A DNA stretch of 12,175 nucleotides from Archaeoglobaceae archaeon (GTDB lineage: Archaea > Halobacteriota > Archaeoglobi > Archaeoglobales > Archaeoglobaceae), in NCBI GenBank assembly GCA_027066965.1, contig JAMOMT010000085.1:1-12175 (forward strand), read 5' to 3'. The notes under the pieces are model-generated. The model made no database searches. It was not told the origin of the DNA and worked only from the letters and a program-made list of their open reading frames with translations. Position numbers and translations under genes: made by a program. Positions 1-5,986 of the stretch are shown here, in pieces (position 1 is the stretch's first letter; the number at the start of each line of letters is the position of its first letter).

Positions 1-1585
1 ACTTAACGTAAGCTGGGTTCTTCATTATCTCCGGCAAGTGGTAGAAGAAGAACACTATGTCACCGAAGTTGAAGACTCCGTCACCGTTGACGTCTTCGTA
101 CAAGCCGTCGTGGTTGAGGTCCTTTGGCGTGTGGCCATCTATTGGTGGTGGGCCTGCCATTACTGTGATTGTGGCCGGGAGAGTTATTATCGAGGAGTTT
201 ATCTCCTTGTAGTTGTCATCCTGGAATGAGTTAACCTTTATAGTTACGGTTGTGGTTCCCGGTTTGAGAGCTTTGACCGTGAGGGTTGCTAGGGTTACAT
301 TCGTCTGACATACTTTTACTTGGTTGGAGAGATCTTCCTCTGTGAACGTTAGTGTGGAGGATGGTAGGGAGGTGTTGGTGTGAAGGCTGGCCCAGCTGGG
401 GAAGGCTATGTTGGTTATTTCTGCCACTGAGGAATTAGTAATTGAGACTGATATGTTGGCGTAGCTGAGACCTGTTAAGACCTCATTCAAGATCAGGTTG
501 AGGGCTGTGGTTGAGTTGGGTGCTGTTTGAAGAGGTTGTGGGAAAGGAAAGATTACTGGTGAAAGAGGTGTAGAGACTAAGTGTATGCTAGGGGATATAA
601 GCGGATAGTGATCGATGTTGGCGGGGTTTATTATATAGGACGTATCGCCAATTCCATCTCCGTTGGCATCTACACCATGATAGTCACACCAGTAGTTGCC
701 GAGATAGTTCGTGAACACTTTTCCGTTGTACACATATGTTATCTTCTCTGTCGAGTTCCAGTGATTTACACCTATTAGTGCTCCCGGCGGTATCGTGTAG
801 TTTATAAATTTGTTAAAATATATGACATTATCGTATCCCACTACATTTATTCCACAGTACGAATTGTATATATTATTTTTTATTATGTAGCTATTATTTC
901 CAATAAGACCTATACCAGTCAAATCACAATAGTATACATCATTGTTCGCTATGTAACTCTTGTTTCCTAGTACACATATCCCAGATTTCGATTTATATAT
1001 ATAATTATTATGTACGTAATTATTATCACCAAATAAAGCAATTCCAGACCATGATATGTTAAGAATGCGATTGTTTTCTATGAAACTACCATTTCCACGT
1101 AAATAAATCCCATCAATACTTGAATTATTGACGCAGTTATTAACTACATAAACATTATCTCCCAAGATACTTATTCCAATACTTTTTGAATTGTTTACAC
1201 AATTATCTTCAACTTTTACATTGTTACAATGGAATTTCACACTAGCAATACCACACCCTCCTATAACGTTAAAACCCTTCACAACTACATCACTCGAGTT
1301 GATCGCTATTACCGGTTCTAAAGAATTATTTGCAACTACAGCTGAGGTTTGTGGCATTTCTGCTTCCAAAGTTAAAGGTTTGTTTATAAGGATATTCTCA
1401 TGATAAACGCCATTTCTAACTATTATAGTATCACCTGAAGTTGCGTTGTTTACTGCCCACTGTATTGTCGTGTAATTGTCCGGCACATAAATAATTTTTG
1501 CATTACTAACATTCATAAGAACCAGAAAAATACAGAGTATAAATAAAATGATCTTTAGACGTTTCACTTTTTCCCCCAAATTCAT
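1..1585 (-). CDS. Secreted beta-helix surface protein with cohesin-like and dockerin-like modules (partial, C-terminus beyond window)
   Basis: I translated this open frame by hand: 528 codons without a stop, running off the window at base 1. Residues 7-29 form a signal peptide (KRLK, a hydrophobic core, then VSNA). Residues 30-270 look like a NosD-type parallel beta-helix: Asn pairs recur at 149-150, 171-172, 193-194, 214-215 and 237-238, one per 21-23 residue turn. Residues 296-330 carry the NosD-associated signature GNYWCDYHGVDANGDGIGD followed by DHYPL. Residues 355-475 resemble a cohesin beta-sandwich (SYANISVSI, then LATLTVKALKPGTTTVTI). Residues 489-521 are dockerin-like, with calcium loops DLNHDGLYED and DVNGDGVFNFGD. 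About 19 N-X-S/T sequons suggest a glycosylated outer-surface protein. No transmembrane anchor is seen before the edge. Substrate or partner is unknown. A GTG at 1567, five bases after GGGGG, is an alternative start that keeps the signal peptide. The beta-helix half is much more AT-rich than the rest. Confidence 0.85.
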   Translation of the reverse strand, partial: MNLGEKVKRLKIILFILCIFLVLMNVSNAKIIYVPDNYTTIQWAVNNATSGDTIIVRNGVYHENILINKPLTLEAEMPQTSAVVANNSLEPVIAINSSDVVVKGFNVIGGCGIASVKFHCNNVKVEDNCVNNSKSIGISILGDNVYVVNNCVNNSSIDGIYLRGNGSFIENNRILNISWSGIALFGDNNYVHNNYIYKSKSGICVLGNKSYIANNDVYYCDLTGIGLIGNNSYIIKNNIYNSYCGINVVGYDNVIYFNKFINYTIPPGALIGVNHWNSTEKITYVYNGKVFTNYLGNYWCDYHGVDANGDGIGDTSYIINPANIDHYPLISPSIHLVSTPLSPVIFPFPQPLQTAPNSTTALNLILNEVLTGLSYANISVSITNSSVAEITNIAFPSWASLHTNTSLPSSTLTFTEEDLSNQVKVCQTNVTLATLTVKALKPGTTTVTIKVNSFQDDNYKEINSSIITLPATITVMAGPPPIDGHTPKDLNHDGLYEDVNGDGVFNFGDIVFFFYHLPEIMKNPAYVK

Positions 1586-1592
1586 AGAAGTA

Positions 1593-1601
1593 ATTTTAAA
1601 G
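1593..1601 (-). promoter_or_regulatory. TATA-like element for the surface protein gene
   Basis: On the minus strand this reads CTTTAAAAT. It lies about 30 bp before the alternative GTG start at 1567 but only about 12 bp before the ATG at 1585, so if it is the real box the GTG start would be favoured with an almost leaderless mRNA. A second candidate, AGATATTAG (1612-1620), would suit the ATG start. I cannot decide between them. Confidence 0.35.
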
Positions 1602-1670
1602 CTTGGTCGTACTAATATCTTTCTAAAATAACTGAAGTTTAACAACTGGACAAGATGAGTAGCGAATGAA

Positions 1671-1744
1671 TGCCGAGGGGGGGATTCGAACCCCCGACCT
1701 CCTGATTATGAGTCAGGCGCCCCAACCAGCTAGGCTACCTCGGC
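1671..1744 (-). tRNA. tRNA-Met (anticodon CAT, elongator type)
   Basis: The minus strand folds into a full 74-nt cloverleaf: acceptor stem GCCGAGG/CCTCGGC with discriminator A, D arm GCCT/GGGC, anticodon stem CCTGA/TCAGG around loop CTCATAA, variable loop AGGTC, and T arm GGGGG/CCCCC around TTCGAAT. The anticodon is CAT. The 5' G-C acceptor end and lack of initiator features point to elongator methionine rather than initiator. The AUA-reading tRNA-Ile2, which also has a CAT gene anticodon, usually has a different acceptor stem in archaea, so Met is preferred. No intron is present. CCA is not encoded (TTC follows the discriminator), so it is added after transcription. Confidence 0.93.
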
Positions 1745-1799
1745 TTTTTGCCAATGCAACTACTTCCCACACCGCTCTAAAGAGATGCCACCCTCGGAG

Positions 1800-1817
1800 T
1801 ATTATATACTTTACCCT
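1800..1817 (-). promoter_or_regulatory. BRE/TATA promoter for tRNA-Met
   Basis: Read on the minus strand, GGTAAAG (BRE-like) is followed directly by TATATAAT. The box lies about 60 bp before the mature tRNA 5' end. Transcription starting about 25 bp downstream would give a leader of roughly 35 nt for RNase P to remove. The element is a close match to the archaeal consensus. Confidence 0.55.
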
Positions 1818-1868
1818 ATCCCACCCGACTATTTCCAGCCAGCAAGTTGATCCGTTAACACAGCTGAA

Positions 1869-1892
1869 GGAAAAATTAATATACTATATTTA
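1869..1892 (+). promoter_or_regulatory. BRE/TATA promoter of alba
   Basis: A purine-rich BRE-like GGAAAAA precedes the AT-only run TTAATATA and ACTATATTTA. Depending on which half is the true box, transcription would start at about 1905-1912, leaving a short leader that contains the ribosome binding site AGGAGGT at 1921-1927, nine bases before the ATG. Confidence 0.5.
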
Positions 1893-1920
1893 GCCTGCAT
1901 GGCAGTGCACTAAAAGGCTA
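1891..1920. repeat. Inverted repeat upstream of alba
   Basis: TAGCCT (1891-1896) and AGGCTA (1915-1920) are perfect 6-bp inverted repeats. The overlapping TGCA (1896-1899) and TGCA (1906-1909) could extend the pairing. The structure covers the expected transcription start and ends right before the Shine-Dalgarno site. It could be an operator, or a leader hairpin if transcription starts further upstream. Confidence 0.4.
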
Positions 1921-1936
1921 AGGAGGTTTAGAGAAA

Positions 1937-2209
1937 ATGGCTGAGAACGCAGTGTTTGTTGGAAACAAGCCGGTAATGAACTACGTGCTTGCAGTGCTGA
2001 CGCAGTTCAACAGCGGCGTAAAAGAAGTATCCGTTAAAGCGAGGGGCAGGGCCATCAGCAGAGCTGTTGACGTTGCAGAGATTGTCAGGAAGCGCTTCCT
2101 GCCGGATGTGGATGTTGCAGACATAAAGATCTCGACCGAAAAGGTTGAGAGCGAGCAGGGAGAAGCGAACGTCTCCGCAATCGAAATAGTGCTCGTAAAG
2201 AAGGAGTAG
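1937..2209 (+). CDS. alba: DNA/RNA-binding protein Alba
   Basis: This 90-residue protein is a full-length Alba, the small basic chromatin protein of archaea that binds DNA and RNA as a dimer with little sequence specificity. It starts with the family signature around NAVFVGNKPVMNYV (residues 4-17); Lys11 is in the position of the conserved lysine whose acetylation modulates DNA binding in Sulfolobus Alba. ARGRAISRAVDVAEIVRKRF (35-54) is the second helix, rich in Arg and Lys, and the protein ends on the typical strand SAIEIVLVKKE. The start is well supported: AGGAGGT at 1921-1927, nine bases before ATG. The gene stands alone, with its own promoter and a T-rich terminator, and converges on the nifX-like gene. 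Codon use and composition match the rest of the window. Identification is secure; no second alba copy is in the window. Confidence 0.96.
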   Translation: MAENAVFVGNKPVMNYVLAVLTQFNSGVKEVSVKARGRAISRAVDVAEIVRKRFLPDVDVADIKISTEKVESEQGEANVSAIEIVLVKKE

Positions 2210-2216
2210 GCGGAGC

Positions 2217-2240
2217 CTTTTTTATTTTATTTTCTTTCTT
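2217..2240 (+). terminator. T-rich terminator of alba
   Basis: A pyrimidine run beginning eight bases after the alba stop has TTTTTT followed by ATTTTATTTTCTTTCTT. Archaeal terminators are typically such T-tracts without a need for a stem-loop. It lies in the convergent gap with the nifX-like gene. Confidence 0.6.
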
Positions 2241-2300
2241 ACTGCTTTTCAGTTTCTGATTTTCGACCCGGGTAAAAGGAACTGCAAAATTGCAAAAAAT

Positions 2301-2669
2301 TTAGAATATGTGGTGCCTGTGGTCTGGGCAGGCCGTGTCGAGGCTTGCAGGCCTTAGCACTCCATTCAGGAACGCTTCTATAGCATCTCTTGCAGTACCG
2401 CTCGCTCCGGAGTAAACCCTGATTCCAAACTGCTCGAACGCTAGTATCGCCTTGGGTCCGAGGTTTCCACAAACAACCACGTCAACTCCAGCTTTCGCGA
2501 GCAACTCTGGGGGTGTGCCTGTGCCTCCGAAGTGCTCCGAAGTGTTGGGAATTACGAAGACCTCTCCTGTCTCTGTGTCGTAAACGGTGAAAGTGGCCGC
2601 TCTTCCGAAGTGCATGCTAACAAAGTCGTCCAGTCCACCCCTTCCCTCAGTCGGAACAGCTATCCTCAT
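2301..2669 (-). CDS. NifX/NafY-type iron-molybdenum cofactor binding domain protein
   Basis: A 122-residue single-domain protein of the dinitrogenase iron-molybdenum cofactor family (NifX, NafY, NifB C-terminus; many archaeal and bacterial members act outside nitrogen fixation). It has an RNase H-like fold: strand MRIAVPTE (1-8), then SMHFGRAATFTVYD (18-31) with the conserved HFGRA, and VDVVVCGNLGPKA (62-74). The tail has CPDHRHHIF (114-122), a Cys/His cluster that could bind metal. I chose ATG at 2669 because GGAGG (2677-2681) lies seven bases before it; a TTG two codons upstream would be only one base from that site. The gene follows mrp on the same strand after 152 bp with no clear terminator between them, a pairing common in archaea and fitting a role in metal-cofactor or Fe-S assembly. 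No nif genes are in the window, so nitrogen fixation should not be inferred. Confidence 0.88.
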   Translation of the reverse strand: MRIAVPTEGRGGLDDFVSMHFGRAATFTVYDTETGEVFVIPNTSEHFGGTGTPPELLAKAGVDVVVCGNLGPKAILAFEQFGIRVYSGASGTARDAIEAFLNGVLRPASLDTACPDHRHHIF

Positions 2670-2821
2670 GTTCAAACCTCCTGTGAATTATTATTTATTT
2701 TTTACCCAAGTTTTTACCTACCGGCTACCTAACTACGCTTCCTTTCAGCTCCAGATCCCCCTGTTTCTTCAGTTTTACTCAAGCTTGCTAGTCTAATTAG
2801 CTGGACTAAGGCCTGTCCCTG

Positions 2822-3676
2822 CTACTGCTCTTTCTTCTCTCCCGCCTTCTTCCTCAACTCCTCAAGCTTCTTCTCTGCTTCTTTCTTTGCTTTCTCCGCC
2901 TTCTCCTGTAGCCTCTTCAACTCTTCCTGAACCATTTCGAGGTTTTCAAGCAGAGTATCGACTATCTTGCAGAATATTTCAGCAGATGGAGAGTCCAAAT
3001 CGACGAAGGGTTTCCCGTCCTCGCCACTCTTGAATATGCTCGTGTCGAGAGGTATGCTCCCAGCAAAGGGAACGGCCATCTCTGCAGCGAGCTTCTTTCC
3101 TCCTCCAGCCCCAAAGACTTCTATCGTCTTACCGCAGTGTGGGCATACCATCCCGCTCATGTTCTCTATAACACCTAAAACTGGAACTCCGGCGTGAATC
3201 GAGAAGTTTACTGCCTTTCTAACGTCTTCTATAGCCACGCTCTGAGGTGTAGTAACTACAACGCTGCCGTCAGGCTTTGCAAGCTGAACTATGCTTATCA
3301 CCTCATCTCCCGTGCCAGGAGGTAAGTCTATCACTAGGTAATCGATGTCACCCCAGTCGACGTTGTTTAAAGCCTCCTCTATGAACTTGTGCTTTAACGG
3401 CCCTCTCCAGACTACGGGCGCGTCTCTACTAGGAAGCATGAACCCCATAGAGAATACCTTAACCCCCTGAACATCGAGAGGTTTGATCTTTTTGTCTTTA
3501 ACCTCAAGTCCTCTCACATCCTCCAACCCCAAAAGCTTGGGGACAGAAGGGCCGTGAATGTCGCAGTCCAGCAAACCAACCTTGTAACCCTTCTTTTTCA
3601 GAGCGAAAGCGAGGTTTACTGCAACGGTTGACTTTCCAACTCCGCCCTTTCCACTCATTACCACAAGCTTCTTCAT
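2822..3676 (-). CDS. mrp: Mrp/NBP35-family Fe-S carrier ATPase
   Basis: A 284-residue P-loop ATPase of the Mrp/ApbC/NBP35 group, cytosolic proteins that bind a bridging [4Fe-4S] cluster and pass it to apo-proteins. The deviant Walker A motif SGKGGVGKST spans residues 8-17; LLDCDIHGPS (35-44) is switch I and VIDLPPGTGDE (115-125) is Walker B/switch II. CPHC (Cys178, Cys181) is the cluster-ligand pair that would bridge the dimer. The four-cysteine N-terminal extension of eukaryotic NBP35 is absent. After about residue 245 comes a Lys/Glu-rich tail of some 40 residues, probably a single charged helix or coiled coil, which goes beyond the core fold. The start is set at ATG 3676, immediately before the first strand; the longer open frame runs into the opposite GTPase gene and adds nothing family-like. 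No Shine-Dalgarno is seen; a TATA-like element about 31 bp upstream suggests a nearly leaderless mRNA. The nifX-like gene lies downstream. Confidence 0.95.
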   Translation of the reverse strand: MKKLVVMSGKGGVGKSTVAVNLAFALKKKGYKVGLLDCDIHGPSVPKLLGLEDVRGLEVKDKKIKPLDVQGVKVFSMGFMLPSRDAPVVWRGPLKHKFIEEALNNVDWGDIDYLVIDLPPGTGDEVISIVQLAKPDGSVVVTTPQSVAIEDVRKAVNFSIHAGVPVLGVIENMSGMVCPHCGKTIEVFGAGGGKKLAAEMAVPFAGSIPLDTSIFKSGEDGKPFVDLDSPSAEIFCKIVDTLLENLEMVQEELKRLQEKAEKAKKEAEKKLEELRKKAGEKKEQ

Positions 3677-3701
3677 GAGCTTCGCTTTTCGAGACGGCTT
3701 A

Positions 3702-3711
3702 TGAAAATTTT
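3702..3711 (-). promoter_or_regulatory. TATA-like element of mrp
   Basis: Minus-strand CAAAATTTTC lies about 31 bp before the mrp ATG, in the 96-bp gap shared with the divergent GTPase gene. The spacing fits a nearly leaderless transcript, in line with the missing Shine-Dalgarno site. Confidence 0.4.
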
Positions 3712-3733
3712 GATCTTTTTGCTCCTGCCTAAC

Positions 3734-3748
3734 GGGAAAATTTAATAC
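3734..3748 (+). promoter_or_regulatory. BRE/TATA promoter of the GTPase gene
   Basis: GGGAAAA followed by TTTAATAC resembles a BRE plus TATA box. It lies about 29 bp before the ATG, so the transcript would begin close to or within the GGAGG at 3764-3768. Either the leader is minimal or the start site is unusually close to the box. Confidence 0.45.
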
Positions 3749-3772
3749 GAGCAAAACCGGGCTGGAGGTTAG

Positions 3773-4852
3773 ATGGGCATAGAGGAACAGATAAGAGCTC
3801 TTGAGGAGGAAATCAAGAAGACTCCGTACAACAAAGCAACGGAGCACCACATAGGTAGGCTGAAGGCCAAACTCGCGAGACTGAGAGAAGAAGCTGAAAA
3901 GAGACAGAAAAAAGGTGGTGGACAGCAGTTTTCGATAAAGAAGGAGGGAGATGCTACAGTCGTTCTCGTCGGCTTTCCGTCAGTCGGCAAGTCGACGATA
4001 CTGAACAGACTCACAGGAGCAAAGAGCGAGGTGGCCGACTACTCTTTCACGACCTTAAAGCCTGTTCCCGGTATGCTCGAGTACAAGGGAGCAAGAATAC
4101 AGATAGTGGATGTGCCGGGGATAGTGGAGGGTGCTGCAAAGGGAAAGGGAAGAGGAAGAGAGGTGATATCTGCAATAAGAACCGCCGATCTGATAGCGAT
4201 AGTCTCGGACGTTTTCAACGCCCACCAGATAGAGATCATAGAGAGAGAGCTTTACGAGGGCGGAATAAGGCTGAACCAGAAGCCCCCAGAGGTTGTCATA
4301 AAGAAAAAGGTCAGAGGAGGCATAAACATAACTTCCACCGTCCCCCTATCCCTCGACGAGGAAACGATAATGGAGATCCTAAGAGAGTACAGAATACACA
4401 ACGCCGACGTACTGATAAGGGAGGATGTCACGATAGATAGACTGATAGACGCGATACAAGGGAACAGAGTTTACATACCAGCCCTGAGGGTCATAAACAA
4501 GATAGACCTCGTCGACGAGTCGTACCTAAAAGAGATGAAAAAGGAGTTTGGAAATGCTATCTTTCTGTCAGCAGAAAAAGAGGTTGGGCTCGAAGAGCTG
4601 AAGGAGAGGATGTACGAAAAGCTCGACTTCATAAGGGTCTACCTCAAACCACCAGGCAAGAAAGTTGAGGATGAGCCAATGGTGTTGAGGAGAGGTGCAA
4701 CAGTTAGAGATGTGTGCGAGAGATTGCACAGGGACATGGTCGAGAAGTTCAGGTATGCAAAAGTCTGGGGGAGGTCCGTGAAGTTCGATGGCCAGAGAGT
4801 GGGGATAGACCACAGGCTTGAAGATGGGGACATTCTGACCATATACGCGTGA
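3773..4852 (+). CDS. drg: DRG-family GTPase with TGS domain
   Basis: A 359-residue member of the developmentally regulated GTP-binding protein (DRG/Rbg) branch of Obg-HflX GTPases, cytosolic proteins linked to ribosomes and translation. Residues 1-48 form a charged N-terminal helical region (LKAKLARLREEAEKRQKK). The G domain has G1 GFPSVGKST (67-75), the G2 region with SFTT (91-94), G3 DVPG (113-116), G4 NKID (242-245) and G5 SAE (266-268). The DRG-specific S5D2-like insert lies at about 165-230, inside the G domain. A TGS domain fills 287-359 (VYLKPPGKK, then DGDILTIYA). Length and domain order are standard for archaeal DRG. The start has GGAGG four bases upstream. The gene heads a plus-strand cluster: its stop at 4850-4852 abuts the ribosome binding site of the ferredoxin gene. 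It is divergent from mrp. Confidence 0.96.
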   Translation: MGIEEQIRALEEEIKKTPYNKATEHHIGRLKAKLARLREEAEKRQKKGGGQQFSIKKEGDATVVLVGFPSVGKSTILNRLTGAKSEVADYSFTTLKPVPGMLEYKGARIQIVDVPGIVEGAAKGKGRGREVISAIRTADLIAIVSDVFNAHQIEIIERELYEGGIRLNQKPPEVVIKKKVRGGINITSTVPLSLDEETIMEILREYRIHNADVLIREDVTIDRLIDAIQGNRVYIPALRVINKIDLVDESYLKEMKKEFGNAIFLSAEKEVGLEELKERMYEKLDFIRVYLKPPGKKVEDEPMVLRRGATVRDVCERLHRDMVEKFRYAKVWGRSVKFDGQRVGIDHRLEDGDILTIYA

Positions 4853-4861
4853 GGTGATTAA

Positions 4862-5059
4862 GTGAGTCACAAGAGAGAGGAGAAAGGATACATAGCGGTT
4901 ACCACCTGCAAAGCTTGTGGAGCTTGTAGAGACGTTTGTGACAGGGATGCTCTTGTCTTCGAAGGGGAGAGAGTTATCAGAATAGACTACGATAGGTGCA
5001 ACCTGTGCATGAAGTGCGTGAAGGTCTGCAAGAATGGAGCACTAATATACGTGGAGTAG
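4862..5059 (+). CDS. 2[4Fe-4S] ferredoxin
   Basis: A 65-residue small ferredoxin with two full CxxCxxCxxxC motifs: Cys16, 19, 22, 26 and Cys46, 49, 52, 56, expected to bind two [4Fe-4S] clusters and carry electrons in the cytosol. The proline that often follows the last cysteine of each motif is replaced by Asp27 and Lys57. A short charged N-terminus (SHKREEKGY) precedes the first motif. The start is GTG, supported by GGTGAT at 4853-4858, which begins right after the GTPase stop codon; translation of the two genes is thus likely coupled. Redox partners cannot be told from the sequence. The EamA permease gene follows after 30 bp. It could equally be a polyferredoxin-like subunit of a larger redox enzyme, but no such enzyme is nearby. 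Confidence 0.93.
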   Translation: MSHKREEKGYIAVTTCKACGACRDVCDRDALVFEGERVIRIDYDRCNLCMKCVKVCKNGALIYVE

Positions 5060-5089
5060 CCGTTGTACTGAGAGTTTGGAGTTGAGGCA

Positions 5090-5905
5090 ATGAAACAAAT
5101 GAAGAGAGATTGCTTTTACGTCGTTATTGGAGCAGTAATGATGGGCTCCCTGCCAGTTTTCGTCAGAAACCTAAAAATGAGTGCTCTCGCCCTCACGTTT
5201 TTCAGGCTATCTCTCGGTTTCCTTTTTCTATCCACACTTCTGCTCGTCATGAGAGAAAAACCGGAAATAAGAAACTTGAGGCTCGTCTTTGCAATAGCTG
5301 TCATTAACACCGCCACTATCGCGTGCTACATAGCCTCGATACAGATGACTAAGGTAGCTACTGCCGCTTTGCTGCTGTACATGGCTCCCGTCTACGTCAT
5401 TCCTCTATCCCACCTTACGGGAGAGAGGCTAAACTGGAAGAGCTATCTCGCACTTCCCCTCGGTCTTCTTGGCCTCTGGCTGGTCGTTTCCCCAAGAGAG
5501 CTTTCAGGAGACCTGTTTGGCGTGATGTCTGGAGTATTCTATGCCCTCTACTTTCTGCTCATGAAGAGAGCGAGAATAGAAATGGACGCCATGCACGTGA
5601 CTTTCGCTTACCTCGCTTTATCTTCTCTCCTTCTTCTTCCCGCTATTCTGACCTTCCAAGTACAGATAACGTGTAAAAACATTCCGTGGCTTCTGGGACT
5701 CGGACTCATCCCAACGGCAGTCGCTTTCACAGTATTCAACCACGGCATAAAGGGGTGCGGAGCGGGCAGATCGTCTCTCTCAGCCCTCGTGGAACCGGTA
5801 GCTGCGGGAACTTTTGGATTCGTCTTCTTTGGAGAAATCCTAACCCCTCAGCAGATGCTCGGGGCTTTACTCATACTCTCGGCAGTGGGGCTCTCGGTGT
5901 TTTAA
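5090..5905 (+). CDS. EamA-type (DMT superfamily) permease
   Basis: A 271-residue integral membrane protein with about ten hydrophobic segments (roughly 7-25, 31-53, 65-84, 87-107, 116-134, 140-158, 168-188, 198-217, 225-248, 253-271), arranged as the two five-helix EamA repeats typical of drug/metabolite transporters. Family hallmarks are ALTFFRLSLGFLFL (34-47) in the first repeat, MTKVATAALLLYMAPVYV (86-103), and in the second half SALVEPVAAGTFGFVFFGE (231-249), the classic EP signature before the last helix. It is slightly short for the family (about 290), mostly in the loops. The start is ATG with GAGG three bases before it; ATG at 5099 is a possible alternative. Substrate cannot be predicted; relatives export amino acids, nucleosides or other small metabolites. 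It probably shares a transcript with the GTPase and ferredoxin genes and ends at a T-rich convergent gap. Confidence 0.92.
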   Translation: MKQMKRDCFYVVIGAVMMGSLPVFVRNLKMSALALTFFRLSLGFLFLSTLLLVMREKPEIRNLRLVFAIAVINTATIACYIASIQMTKVATAALLLYMAPVYVIPLSHLTGERLNWKSYLALPLGLLGLWLVVSPRELSGDLFGVMSGVFYALYFLLMKRARIEMDAMHVTFAYLALSSLLLLPAILTFQVQITCKNIPWLLGLGLIPTAVAFTVFNHGIKGCGAGRSSLSALVEPVAAGTFGFVFFGEILTPQQMLGALLILSAVGLSVF

Positions 5906-5986
5906 GTGCTTTTTTAGAGCTTAGACGTTTTTAGACGTTCGTTCAAATCCGCAGAAGTTAACAAAAGTAAAAGAAGTTAAAACAAG
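5906..5986. terminator. Convergent gap with T-tracts on both strands and short direct repeats
   Basis: On the plus strand T6 (5910-5915) follows the permease stop; on the minus strand several TTTT runs lie within about 30 bp of the platform-protein stop. Both transcripts can therefore end here. The gap also has two short direct repeats: TTAGACGTT at 5921-5929 and 5931-5939 (10-bp period), and AGAAGTTAA at 5953-5961 and 5972-5980. Confidence 0.5.

Noticed and set aside
38..778. Small plus-strand open frames at 38-229 and 581-778
   Set aside because: They lie opposite the continuous minus-strand surface protein, whose domains are recognisable.
149..1110. Asn-rich repeats as a CRISPR array or DNA tandem repeat
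   Set aside because: The periodicity is at the protein level (21-23 residues); the DNA copies are diverged and have no spacers.
1671..1744. tRNA gene as an integration site of a mobile element
   Set aside because: No copy of the tRNA 3' end, integrase or element border was seen in the window.
1671..1744. Reading the CAT tRNA as tRNA-Ile2
   Set aside because: The GCC-start acceptor stem fits archaeal elongator Met better; modification cannot be seen in DNA, so some doubt remains.
1745..1749. T5 next to the tRNA as a terminator
   Set aside because: It lies on the 5' side of the minus-strand tRNA and reads as A5 in the direction of transcription.
2790..2812. TAGTC...GACTA inverted repeat downstream of mrp as a terminator
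   Set aside because: Only five base pairs with a ten-base loop and no T-run in the transcribed strand; too weak to call.
3677..3850. N-terminal extension of the mrp open frame (58 codons)
   Set aside because: It overlaps the divergent GTPase gene, has no Mrp-like residues, and the P-loop strand MKKLVVMSGKGG starts at ATG 3676.
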